The notes under the pieces are model-generated. The model was not told the DNA's origin. It saw only the letters and a program-made list of their open reading frames with translations, and ran no database searches. A DNA stretch of 12,631 nt from assembly GCA_025465405.1 (NCBI GenBank), contig JAODNL010000544.1, forward strand, positions 1-12,631, in the 5' to 3' direction. The translations under genes and the position numbers were made by a program. Below are positions 1-6,276 of the stretch, one piece after another (the stretch's first letter is position 1; every line of letters begins with the position of its first letter). Source of the stretch: Pseudonocardiales bacterium. GTDB taxonomy: Bacteria > Actinomycetota > Actinomycetes > Mycobacteriales > Jatrophihabitantaceae.

Positions 1-78
1 CAGCTCGTCCCGGCCGGACTGCACCAGGCTGTTGAGCTTGGCCACGTACTGCTCGTGCTCGCTGAGATCAGGCGTCAT
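1..78 (-). CDS. Hypothetical protein, N-terminal fragment (cut by window edge)
   Basis: Only the first 26 codons are visible, reading from an ATG at 78 towards the left edge: MTPDLSEHEQYVAKLNSLVQ and a few more polar residues. A purine-rich AAGGGG lies about 8 nt upstream of the ATG, which is a good ribosome binding site and the main reason to believe the start. The visible part is hydrophilic and probably helical, with no signal peptide or membrane segment. I do not recognise the family. It lies on the same strand as the molybdate operon, 113 nt after the stop of the MoaD-type gene, so it could be a distal operon member, but an inverted repeat in the gap argues for a separate unit. Confidence 0.6.
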   Translation of the reverse strand, partial: MTPDLSEHEQYVAKLNSLVQSGRDEL

Positions 79-113
79 CGGGCACCCCTTCGGTTTGCCT
101 CCGCGACGGTCAT

Positions 114-138
114 CGGCCGCACTTCCAGGCTGCGGCCG
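114..138. terminator. 8-bp inverted repeat, possible end of the molybdate operon
   Basis: CGGCCGCA (114-121) and TGCGGCCG (131-138) are perfect inverted copies around a 9-nt loop. The element lies 54 nt beyond the moaD stop and 36 nt before the next start on the minus strand. There is no T-run after it, so it is not a canonical intrinsic terminator; actinobacterial terminators often lack the T-run. It could equally be an operator for the next gene. CGGCCG is itself palindromic, which makes chance pairing more likely in GC-rich DNA. Confidence 0.3.
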
Positions 139-191
139 CGATGTGTCGCAACGGTTACCGAAGATCGAGCGTTGTGAGTCCGGCCGGCAAA

Positions 192-428
192 TCAACCGCC
201 CGCGAACGGCGGCAGCACGTCGACCACCGCTCCGTCGTGCAGCCGCGTGGTCTCGGTCGCGTGCGTCCCGTCGACGAGAAACGATGCCACGGCGCAGACC
301 TTGCCGAGCTCAGGGCGGGTGCCGAGCAGAGCCCGCAGCTCCTCCAGCGAGCTCACGGACAGCGGCTCCTCCGCATAGCCGGCGGCGCGCTGGGCTCCGG
401 CCCAGTACCGCACCACGACGTCAGCCAT
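192..428 (-). CDS. moaD: MoaD/ThiS-family sulfur carrier (molybdopterin synthase small subunit)
   Basis: A 78-residue ubiquitin-like protein, a typical MoaD length. It begins MADVVVRYWAGAQRAAG, the beta-strand opening of the family, has a central LLGTRPEL helix and ends in PPFAGG. The C-terminal Gly-Gly is the residue pair that is adenylated and thiocarboxylated so that the carrier can donate sulfur to precursor Z in molybdopterin synthesis; this chemistry is family knowledge. The ATG at 428 lies 4 nt after the modC stop, so co-transcription with modABC is very likely; a longer in-frame extension upstream is only modC sequence read in another frame. No MoaE partner is in the window. Placement at the end of a molybdate uptake operon supports MoaD over ThiS, but the fold alone does not exclude another sulfur-carrier role. 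Confidence 0.85.
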   Translation of the reverse strand: MADVVVRYWAGAQRAAGYAEEPLSVSSLEELRALLGTRPELGKVCAVASFLVDGTHATETTRLHDGAVVDVLPPFAGG

Positions 429-432
429 ACCG

Positions 433-1551
433 TCAGCCTGCCATGGGCTCCGGGTATGCGACGAGATCGGTGGCCTTGGCGGTGAGCCATACCGGCCGCC
501 CGGGGATGAGCTGCAGCTCCGCGACCGCCGACGCGGTGACGTCGGCGAAAACGGTCTGCGCACCCACCGCGGTGAGCCGAATGCGGTCGCCGAGCGGCGC
601 GAGCGCGGTGATGCTCGCCGGCCAGATGTTGCGAGCGCTGCTCGCGTGCGGTTCCTCGGCGTACACCGTCAGCGCGGACGGCCGCAGCGCCACCAGCACT
701 CGGCCGTCCGCGGCGTCCGGTGCGACCAGCACGCCCCCGCCATCCAGCGCGACGACGCCCGCGGACGCGTGCCCCGCGTAGAGGTTCATGCCGACGAGTC
801 GAGCGACGTAGGGCGTCCGCGGTCGACTGGTGATCTCCGTGGGGGTGCCCTGCTGGGTGATCAGTCCCTGTTCGAGGATGACGATCCGCGAGGCCAGCAG
901 CAGTGCCTCGATCGGGTCGTGGGTCACGAACAGCGTCGGCCCGGGAAAGTCGGCAAGGTGCGCGCGCAGCTCGCCCTGTACCTCCGCATGGGTCTGTACG
1001 TCCAGCGCGGCAAGCGGTTCGTCGAGCAGGAGGAGATCGGGGTCGGCAGCGAGGGCCCGAGCGAGGGCGACGCGCTGCGCCTGCCCGCCGGACAGCTGGG
1101 CCGGCTTTCGGTCGGCGAAATCGGTGAGCGCGAGTCGCCGCAGCCACCCGTCCGCGACATGGCCGGCCGGCCCCCGCCGCATCCCCCGGCAGCGCGCGGC
1201 GAACGCGACGTTGGCGCGCACCGTCAGGTGCGGGAACAGCCGATAGTTCTGGAAGACCACGCCGACGGGGCGCTGCTCCGGCCGACGGAAGATGCCGCGG
1301 TCGGCGTCGTCGAGCACATCCTCGCCGAGCACGATCCGACCGGTGGTGACCGGCGTGAGCCCGGCGATGGCGCGCAGCAGTGTCGACTTGCCCGCTCCGT
1401 TCGGGCCGAGCACGCCGACCACCTCACCCGGCTCGGCGCCGACGTCCGCGTCCAACCGGAACGCTCCGCGCTCGACCGTGGCACACACGTGGAGCGCGCC
1501 GGAGACGGGTTGCGGCGGGCGGCCGGCGATGCTGGTGACCCGATCCGTCAC
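433..1551 (-). CDS. modC: Molybdate ABC transporter ATP-binding protein
   Basis: 372-residue cytoplasmic ATPase that powers molybdate (possibly tungstate) import through ModB. All ATPase motifs are present: Walker A GPNGAGKST (residues 49-57), Q-loop VVFQNYRLFPH (98-108), signature LSGGQAQRVALARAL (153-167), Walker B LLLLDEP (173-179) and H-loop FVTHD with His211. The C-terminal part, about 300-368, looks like the TOBE/Mop oxyanion-binding domain typical of ModC. The start is GTG at 1551, which overlaps the modB stop as GTGA and implies translational coupling. moaD follows after 4 nt. The short N-terminal extension of about 20 residues before the first strand is unremarkable. Assignment to molybdate rests on the TOBE tail and the modA and regulator neighbours. 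Confidence 0.95.
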   Translation of the reverse strand: MTDRVTSIAGRPPQPVSGALHVCATVERGAFRLDADVGAEPGEVVGVLGPNGAGKSTLLRAIAGLTPVTTGRIVLGEDVLDDADRGIFRRPEQRPVGVVFQNYRLFPHLTVRANVAFAARCRGMRRGPAGHVADGWLRRLALTDFADRKPAQLSGGQAQRVALARALAADPDLLLLDEPLAALDVQTHAEVQGELRAHLADFPGPTLFVTHDPIEALLLASRIVILEQGLITQQGTPTEITSRPRTPYVARLVGMNLYAGHASAGVVALDGGGVLVAPDAADGRVLVALRPSALTVYAEEPHASSARNIWPASITALAPLGDRIRLTAVGAQTVFADVTASAVAELQLIPGRPVWLTAKATDLVAYPEPMAG

Positions 1552-2387
1552 GGTGCGCTGCCCGCACGCAGCCAGCGATCCCGCAGCGCCGCGAGCACGA
1601 GCACAGCCACGAGCAGCAGCACCAGCCCGAGTGCGATCGCCGCTTGCGGATCGGTCTCCAGCGTGTTGTAGACCTGCAGGGTCAGCGTGCGTGTGGTGCC
1701 CGGGTAGTTTCCGGCGAACGTGATCGTCGCGCCGAACTCACCCAGCGCACGAGCCCAGCACAGCACCGCGCCGGCGAGCACCGAGGGACCGATCAGCGGC
1801 AGCGTGACCCGCCCGAAGACGGTGATCCGCGACGCGCCCAACGTCGCGGCCGCTTCCTCGAGCCCCAGGTCGCTGGAGCGCAGCGCGCCCTCCACCGTCA
1901 CCACCAGGAAGGGCATCGCGACGAACGTCTCGGCCACGATCACGCCGGCTGTCGTGAAAGGCAACGTGACGCCGAACCACTCGTCCAAATACCGGCCGAC
2001 GATCCCGTTGCGGCCGAGCGCCATCAGCAAGGCAACGCCGCCGACGACCGGCGGCAGCACCAGCGGCAAGGTGACGAGAGCGCGCACCAGCGCCAGCCCG
2101 GGAAAGCGAACACGGGCGAGCACCCACGCAAGCGGCACGCCGAGGACGAGCGACGCAGCAGTGGCCGCGCTCGCACACTCCAGTGAGAGTCGCAGCGCCG
2201 TCAGCACCTGGCTGTCGGAGAGCAGCCGGCCCAGCCCCCGCCACGGCGCCCGCACGAGCAGGGCGAGCAGCGGTAGCACGAGGAACCCGAAGCCGATCAA
2301 TGCCGGAGCCGCCAGCAGCATCGGCGGCCGCGTCCGGCCCGGCGCGCGATCGCGACGGATCCGGCGTGCGGCGGCGGGCGAAACCAC
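1548..2387 (-). CDS. modB: Molybdate ABC transporter permease
   Basis: Inner-membrane permease of the molybdate importer. From GTG at 2387 it is 279 residues. I chose this start because GAGG lies 6 nt upstream and the GTG falls 8 nt after the modA stop; the alternative ATG at 2321 gives 257 residues but has no ribosome binding site. The extra 22 residues are Arg-rich and would stay in the cytoplasm before the first membrane helix (MLLAAPALIGFGFLVLPLL). Further hydrophobic segments follow (LVRALVTLPLVLPPVVGGVALL, TTAGVIVAETFVAMPFLVV, ALGLVLLLVAVLVLAAL). The EAA loop that contacts ModC is clear: EEAAATLGASRITVFGRVTL, then PLIGPSVLAG, about residues 177-206. It overlaps modC by 4 nt. Confidence 0.93.
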   Translation of the reverse strand: MVSPAAARRIRRDRAPGRTRPPMLLAAPALIGFGFLVLPLLALLVRAPWRGLGRLLSDSQVLTALRLSLECASAATAASLVLGVPLAWVLARVRFPGLALVRALVTLPLVLPPVVGGVALLMALGRNGIVGRYLDEWFGVTLPFTTAGVIVAETFVAMPFLVVTVEGALRSSDLGLEEAAATLGASRITVFGRVTLPLIGPSVLAGAVLCWARALGEFGATITFAGNYPGTTRTLTLQVYNTLETDPQAAIALGLVLLLVAVLVLAALRDRWLRAGSAP

Positions 2388-2395
2388 GGCGCGCC

Positions 2396-3196
2396 TCAGG
2401 GTTTCTCGAACCCGTCGGCCACGAGCACGGCCTGACCCGCCGCGGACAGCACGAACGCGGTGAACGCCTGCGCACCCACGGAGTTCGGCGCGTGGCGCAG
2501 AGCCGCGATCGGATACTCGGTCGAGGCGTTCACGTCGGCCGGGATGACGATGCCCTTCACCTTCGAGCCGGCGGTCCGCACGTCCGTGACGTACACCAGG
2601 CCGGCGTCGACCTCGTTCAGTTCGACCTTGGTGAGGGTGGACTTCACGTCCTGCTCGAGCGTCACCGGCTTCACTTCGACGCCGGCGTTGCTGAACACCG
2701 TCGCGGCCACCGAACCGCAGGGCACCTGTGGCTGGCACAGCGCGACCTTCACACCACTGCGCGCCAGGTCGGCGAGGCCGGCGATGCGGGCCGGGTTGCT
2801 CGGCGGCACCGCGATCTCCAAGACATTCTTCACGAAGTTCGACGACGACGACGCGCCGCCGGCGTCGACGACCTGCTGCATGTTCTTCGGCGACGCAGAC
2901 GCGAAGACGTCGGCCGGCGCACCTTGGTTGATCTGCTGGGCAAGCGTCGAGCTGGCTGCGAAGTTCAGCTTGACGGAGACCCCGTGGTGCGCCGTCTCGA
3001 ACGCGTGCGCCAGCGTCGTGAACGCCTCGGTCAGCGACGCCGCCGCGAACACCGTCACCGTCCCTGAGATCGCTCCGCCGGAGCTTCCACTTCCCGCCGC
3101 CGACGAGCCGCCGGAGGAGTCCCCCGACGAGGCGCACCCGGCTACAGCCAGTCCCAGGCCCGCGACGAGCGCGGCGATACGACGAGCGCCAGCCAT
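2396..3196 (-). CDS. modA: Molybdate-binding lipoprotein
   Basis: 266-residue extracytoplasmic substrate-binding protein. The N-terminus is a lipoprotein signal: two Arg, a hydrophobic core and the lipobox LAVAGC with Cys21 as the predicted lipidated residue, followed by a Gly/Ser-rich tether to about residue 43. The mature domain opens with VTVFAAASLTEAF and contains PADVFASAS, both hallmarks of ModA and related oxyanion-binding proteins, and ends with the usual AFTAFVLSAAGQAVLVADGF helix. The ATG at 3196 follows directly on the TAG stop of the upstream regulator gene, with GGAGG about 11 nt upstream inside that gene. Two Cys (VALCQPQVPCGS) may form a disulfide, seen in some actinobacterial ModA proteins. 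Tungstate or sulfate preference cannot be excluded, but the operon favours molybdate. Confidence 0.94.
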   Translation of the reverse strand: MAGARRIAALVAGLGLAVAGCASSGDSSGGSSAAGSGSSGGAISGTVTVFAAASLTEAFTTLAHAFETAHHGVSVKLNFAASSTLAQQINQGAPADVFASASPKNMQQVVDAGGASSSSNFVKNVLEIAVPPSNPARIAGLADLARSGVKVALCQPQVPCGSVAATVFSNAGVEVKPVTLEQDVKSTLTKVELNEVDAGLVYVTDVRTAGSKVKGIVIPADVNASTEYPIAALRHAPNSVGAQAFTAFVLSAAGQAVLVADGFEKP

Positions 3197-3595
3197 CTAG
3201 CCTGGCACCTCCACCACGACGTTGGTCGACTTCACCGCGGCGATCGCCTTCACGCCGGGCGCCAGCCCCAGCTCGTCGGCCGCCTCGCGGCTCATCAGGG
3301 AAACCACCCGATACGGGCCGCACTGGAGTTCGACCTGCGCCATGACCTTGTCGCGGATGACCCGGGTGACCAGGCCGACGAACCGGTTGCGGGCGGACTC
3401 GCGGGCGACCGGCTCGGCGTCCGGCACGGGCGCCGCGACCTCCTCCGCGAAGCGGGCCAGCTCGGCGCCGTCGATCGCGCGCCGCCCGGCCTCGTCGGTC
3501 ACGGTCGCGACCCGCCCGGAATCGGCCCATCGCCGCAGCGTGTCGTCGCTGACGCCGAGCAGCTCGGCGGCGTCGCGAAACCGGTATGCGGGCAT
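3197..3595 (-). CDS. HTH-TOBE molybdate-responsive regulator, first gene of mod operon
   Basis: 132-residue protein with two parts. Residues 1-53 form a MerR/excisionase-type winged helix (YRFRDAAELLGVSDDTLRRW, then a GRV wing and a DGAELARF helix). Residues about 69-132 form a TOBE/Mop domain (RNRFVGLVTRVIRDKVMAQV, then LGLAPGVKAIAAVKSTNVVV), the fold that binds molybdate in ModE and ModC. A cytoplasmic DNA-binding molybdate sensor of the modABC operon is therefore likely, analogous to but smaller than ModE, which has a different HTH. There is no separate Shine-Dalgarno, and a TAGCAT -10-like hexamer ends 6 nt before the ATG, so the message may be leaderless. Its stop touches the modA start (TAGATG), so regulator and transporter are co-expressed, suggesting autoregulation. 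Molybdate sensing is inferred from domains and context. Confidence 0.88.
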   Translation of the reverse strand: MPAYRFRDAAELLGVSDDTLRRWADSGRVATVTDEAGRRAIDGAELARFAEEVAAPVPDAEPVARESARNRFVGLVTRVIRDKVMAQVELQCGPYRVVSLMSREAADELGLAPGVKAIAAVKSTNVVVEVPG

Positions 3596-3601
3596 CCGGC
3601 C

Positions 3602-3607
3602 ATGCTA
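3602..3607 (-). promoter_or_regulatory. Candidate -10 element for the mod operon (leaderless start)
   Basis: On the minus strand TAGCAT fits the actinobacterial TANNNT -10 pattern and is followed by six bases (GGCCGG) and then the ATG of the HTH-TOBE gene. Transcription would begin at or within a base of the A of the ATG. No convincing -35 is visible, which is common for actinobacterial promoters. Only 46 nt separate this gene from the upstream stop. Confidence 0.4.
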
Positions 3608-3617
3608 CGAGGTCGAT

Positions 3618-3659
3618 CCGCATCTGCGCCAGATCAGGCGTCTAGCTCCCGCATCTGCG
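3618..3659. repeat. Two copies of CCGCATCTGCG, candidate operator pair
   Basis: CCGCATCTGCG occurs at 3618-3628 and again at 3649-3659, start to start 31 bp, about three helical turns. The second copy extends to CCGCATCTGCGG, a perfect 5-bp inverted repeat around TC; the first copy lacks the last matching base. The first copy sits upstream of the candidate -10 of the mod operon and the second covers the last codons of the phosphatase gene. The spacing and symmetry suit a dimeric regulator binding on one face of the helix, possibly the HTH-TOBE protein itself. Confidence 0.35.
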
Positions 3660-5498
3660 GACAGCGACCGCGGTGACGTCGTCGTTGCGGTCAGCGTCCT
3701 GCACGCCCTCGACGAGCTCGTCCAGCGCAGTCTGCAGGTCGCCGGACAGCAGGCGCCCGGCCCGCTCGACGAGCCGTTGCACCGAGTCGTCGATGTCCTC
3801 GTCACGGCGTTCTACGAGACCATCGGTGTAGATCAGCAGCGTCGCGCCGACCGGCATCGGAAACGTCCTCGCGGATCGGGTCGGTACCGAGACACCGAGC
3901 GGTGGCTGCAGGGCTTTCTCCAGCACCTCTGCGCGGGCGTCGAGGCCGACGACGACCGGCGGCAGGTGTCCGGCGTTGGCGAGCGAGATCGTGCCGCCGG
4001 CTGGGTCGAGCAGCGCGTACACCAACGTCACGAGCTGCGTCTGCGCGTACCGCAGGAACATCCCGTCGAGACGGGTCATGACCTCGGCCGGGTCGGGATC
4101 GCTCGCCGCATACGCACGGACGGCGGCGCGCATCTGTGCCATGGCCGCGGCCGCGGCCACGCCGCGACCCATCACATCACCCACCACGACGACGATCCGG
4201 TCACCCGGCTGCGGCAGCACGTCGTAGAAGTCACCACCGACGTCCGTGCGACCGGCCGCGCTGTAGTGCACGGCGACATCCCAGCCGGGCACCGCCGGTC
4301 GCGAGTCCGGCAGCACCGCCTGCTGCAGCCGTTGCGCGGCCTGCCGCGTCTCGCTGTACAGGTTGGCGTTGTCGATGGCCATCGCCGCCCGACGGCCGAG
4401 GTCCTCGGCGACGGAGAGATCGGCTGGACCGTATCGCCGCCCGGACTCCGCGGCGATGATCGTAATCGCGCCGAGCATCCGGCCGCGCGCGGTCAACGGC
4501 ACGATCATCGCGCTGCGCAGCCGGAGGTCGCGAGCCAGCTGGAGGTGTTCCTCGTCCCGGGCGCCCGCGACGAGCATCTCGTCGGTGATCTCCGGATACA
4601 GCTCGCTGGCACCGGTGCGCACCACGTTCGGCGATCCGGTCGGCGCGTCCGGATCCGACGGGTACCGGCGCTGAAGTTCGCGCGCCCATTCGACCTTGGC
4701 CGGGTCGACGTGCGCGACGGCGACGGTGTGCAGCACGCCGTCGTCGAGGATCTCCACGGCGCACCAGTCGCCGAGCGACTCGACTACGAGCCGCGCGACG
4801 TTCGAGAGCGTTGCCCGGTAGTCGAGGCTGCTCGCGAGTTCGACGGCGGCGTCGGCGAGGAACTCCAGCTTGGCGCTGGTGTCGCTCGCGGCGGTAACCG
4901 CCTCGACCCGCACGATCGCCTGTGCGCAGGTGTCGGCGAACAACTCCACGAACTCGGACTGGTGGGCGTCCGGAACGTGGGTGCCTTCGAAGGTCAGGCC
5001 GATGACACCGACTGCCCGCTCGCCCGCGATCAGCGGAAGGCATACCACCGAGCGCTCGGTCGGGATCTGACCGACGAGCGACGGGTACCGTGCTTCGATC
5101 GCCGCCCGTCCCACCACCGCCACCGGCTGCCGGGTGCGCACTGCCTCGCTCGCCGGGACGTCCGCGTCGATCGGGTAGGTCGCCCACCGCTCGCCCGTCT
5201 CGGGTTGGCCGCCACGGATGCCGACCATCGTCAGCGTGTCCGGATCGGTGAGCAGCGACATCGTCGCGACTGAAGCGTCGAGCGCGTCGGCCGCGTGCGC
5301 TACGACGATCTCGATCACGGTGGCCAGGTCCTGCGCTGACGCCAGCTCGGCGGTGACCCGCCTGAGCTGAGTCAACCGCCGTGCGGCATCGTCGCGCTCC
5401 GACACAGTCGCACTGTAGGTCACGCGCGCTCGGATCAGCGCGGCGAGCGCCGCATCACAAACCCAGCCGGGGAGACGGGCGTCTCCAACACCGACCAC
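3642..5498 (-). CDS. GAF-GAF-PP2C (SpoIIE/RsbU-type) protein phosphatase
   Basis: 618-residue cytoplasmic signalling protein. Two GAF-like sensor domains occupy about residues 45-200 and 215-385, followed by a linker helix and a PP2C-type phosphatase domain at about 405-615. The metal-binding and catalytic motifs are intact: DVGGDFYDV (419-427), GDVMGRG (440-446), NAGHLPP (508-514), YTDGLVERR (557-565) and DDVTAVAVR (606-614). The family dephosphorylates anti-anti-sigma (STAS) proteins and so releases sigma factors or other partners; the signal sensed by the GAF domains is unknown. No STAS, anti-sigma kinase or sigma factor gene is in the window. The start is uncertain: GTG at 5498 lies 10 nt after the gntK stop without a good ribosome binding site, and in-frame GTGs at 5423 and 5405 are alternatives that leave all domains intact. 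Confidence 0.9.
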   Translation of the reverse strand: MVGVGDARLPGWVCDAALAALIRARVTYSATVSERDDAARRLTQLRRVTAELASAQDLATVIEIVVAHAADALDASVATMSLLTDPDTLTMVGIRGGQPETGERWATYPIDADVPASEAVRTRQPVAVVGRAAIEARYPSLVGQIPTERSVVCLPLIAGERAVGVIGLTFEGTHVPDAHQSEFVELFADTCAQAIVRVEAVTAASDTSAKLEFLADAAVELASSLDYRATLSNVARLVVESLGDWCAVEILDDGVLHTVAVAHVDPAKVEWARELQRRYPSDPDAPTGSPNVVRTGASELYPEITDEMLVAGARDEEHLQLARDLRLRSAMIVPLTARGRMLGAITIIAAESGRRYGPADLSVAEDLGRRAAMAIDNANLYSETRQAAQRLQQAVLPDSRPAVPGWDVAVHYSAAGRTDVGGDFYDVLPQPGDRIVVVVGDVMGRGVAAAAAMAQMRAAVRAYAASDPDPAEVMTRLDGMFLRYAQTQLVTLVYALLDPAGGTISLANAGHLPPVVVGLDARAEVLEKALQPPLGVSVPTRSARTFPMPVGATLLIYTDGLVERRDEDIDDSVQRLVERAGRLLSGDLQTALDELVEGVQDADRNDDVTAVAVRRCGS

Positions 5499-5508
5499 GA
5501 CGTCAACG

Positions 5509-6036
5509 TCATCGCGAGTACCCCGCTCGCAGGCGCAGCCGCTCGATGATCTCGTCGGCTGTCTGGCTCGGGGTCCCCGCCACCTCGACGGTGATCGCGT
5601 CCTCGTCCGCGCCGGGCGGCTCGAGCGTCGCGAATTGCGAGTCGAGCAAGGCCTCCGGCATGTAGTGCCCGTGCCGGGCCGCGAGGCGGTGCGCGATCCG
5701 GTCCGGCTTGCCCGCGAGGTACACGAACGTCACGTGCTCGCCGCGCAGCACGTCGCGGTAGCTGAGCTTGAGCGCGGACGAGGTGACGATACCGGGACGG
5801 CCGGCGTCGGTGTGCTCGCGGATCCACGCCGCGACCTTGTCCAGCCACGGCCGGCGGTCCTCGTCGTCGAGCGGGTGACCGGCCGTCATCTTGGCGACGT
5901 TCGCCGCCGGATGCATGTCGTCGCCCTCGGCGAGATCCCAACCCAGACGGCCGGCGAGGACGCCCGCCACCGTCGACTTGCCGGATCCGGACACGCCCAT
6001 CACGACCAGCACGGGCAGTTGCGCGGACTCGACCAT
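5509..6036 (-). CDS. gntK: Gluconokinase
   Basis: 175 residues, the usual GntK length. It phosphorylates D-gluconate with ATP to 6-phosphogluconate, feeding the oxidative pentose phosphate or Entner-Doudoroff route. Walker A GVSGSGKST is at residues 14-22, followed by the family block EGDDMHPAANVAKMTAGHPL (37-56) with DDEDRRPWL after it. SSALKLSYRDVLR (86-98) matches the substrate-side SALK..YRD.LR motif and SQFATLEPP (133-141) the conserved C-terminal block. I chose the ATG at 6036 because GGAGG lies 7 nt upstream and because it gives the family length; an in-frame start at 6099 would add 21 poorly conserved residues. The phosphatase gene follows after 10 nt. No gluconate permease or dehydrogenase is nearby. 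Confidence 0.95.
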   Translation of the reverse strand: MVESAQLPVLVVMGVSGSGKSTVAGVLAGRLGWDLAEGDDMHPAANVAKMTAGHPLDDEDRRPWLDKVAAWIREHTDAGRPGIVTSSALKLSYRDVLRGEHVTFVYLAGKPDRIAHRLAARHGHYMPEALLDSQFATLEPPGADEDAITVEVAGTPSQTADEIIERLRLRAGYSR

Positions 6037-6101
6037 CTCCGGCCCTCCGAATCGGCAACGGAACAGCGACCTACCTGCCACCATGCCGCATTCGGACATC
6101 G

Positions 6102-6122
6102 GCGCGACCGGCCCGGTCGCGC
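6102..6122. promoter_or_regulatory. 21-bp near-perfect palindrome upstream of gntK
   Basis: GCGCGACCGG (6102-6111) and CCGGTCGCGC (6113-6122) are exact inverted copies around a single C. It lies 66-86 nt upstream of the gntK start. The size and tight centre fit a homodimeric repressor site, or a short stem. No regulator gene is adjacent to identify the binder, and no T-run makes it an obvious terminator. Confidence 0.4.
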
Positions 6123-6126
6123 GTGT

Positions 6127-6153
6127 GCGGGTCAGCCGAGCGCGGGTCAGCCG
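6127..6153. repeat. Direct repeat, 12 bp at 15-nt period
   Basis: GCGGGTCAGCCG occurs at 6127-6138 and 6142-6153, separated by three bases. The period of 15 is a multiple of three, but the segment is not within a supported gene. It lies next to the upstream edge of the HxlR remnant and 5 bp from the 21-bp palindrome. Confidence 0.5.
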
Positions 6154-6174
6154 TGCGCCGACAGCCGCGCGCCG

Positions 6175-6276
6175 GGCGTCAGGTATGCGCTGAGTCCGGC
6201 GGGTGCGGCGCTGCTACCGGTGCTCGACCAGCTCGCGCGATGGGCGAAGGTCAACCTGCCCGAGCGGGACTGCTGA
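6175..6276 (+). pseudogene. C-terminal remnant of an HxlR-type transcription regulator
   Basis: In frame from 6175, GVRYALSPAGAALLPVLDQL is followed by ARWAKVNLPERDC and a stop at 6274-6276. The pattern of wing strand (VRYALSPAG) followed by a LLPVLDQLARWA helix is that of the end of HxlR-type winged-helix regulators (consensus V.Y.LT..G..L.PVL..L..W). The N-terminal two thirds, including the recognition helix, are absent: upstream in this frame the sequence becomes low-complexity repeat DNA, with no start codon or ribosome binding site. I therefore read it as a decayed fragment. It overlaps, on the opposite strand, the 3' end of the small membrane protein gene. The family call is by eye from about 33 residues. 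Confidence 0.5.

Noticed and set aside
32..781. Plus-strand frame across moaD and the 3' part of modC
   Set aside because: Shadow of GC-rich coding DNA; composition is Arg/Ala/Ser/Pro with no motif, and moaD and modC on the other strand are certain.
2388..3623. In-frame upstream extension of modB giving a 691-codon frame
   Set aside because: The extension is the modA and regulator region read in another frame; it is low-complexity Arg/Gly sequence. The real modB starts at 2387 (or 2321).
3222..5273. A 683-codon open frame on the plus strand opposite the HTH-TOBE and phosphatase genes
   Set aside because: It is antisense to two well-supported genes, is Arg/His-rich with no domain, and arises from GC-rich codon use leaving few stops in the opposite frame.
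5435..5512. ATG overlapping the gntK stop as ATGA, as a possible start for the phosphatase
   Set aside because: It is out of frame with the phosphatase and meets a stop after 25 codons; a decayed or shifted start cannot be excluded but is not supported.
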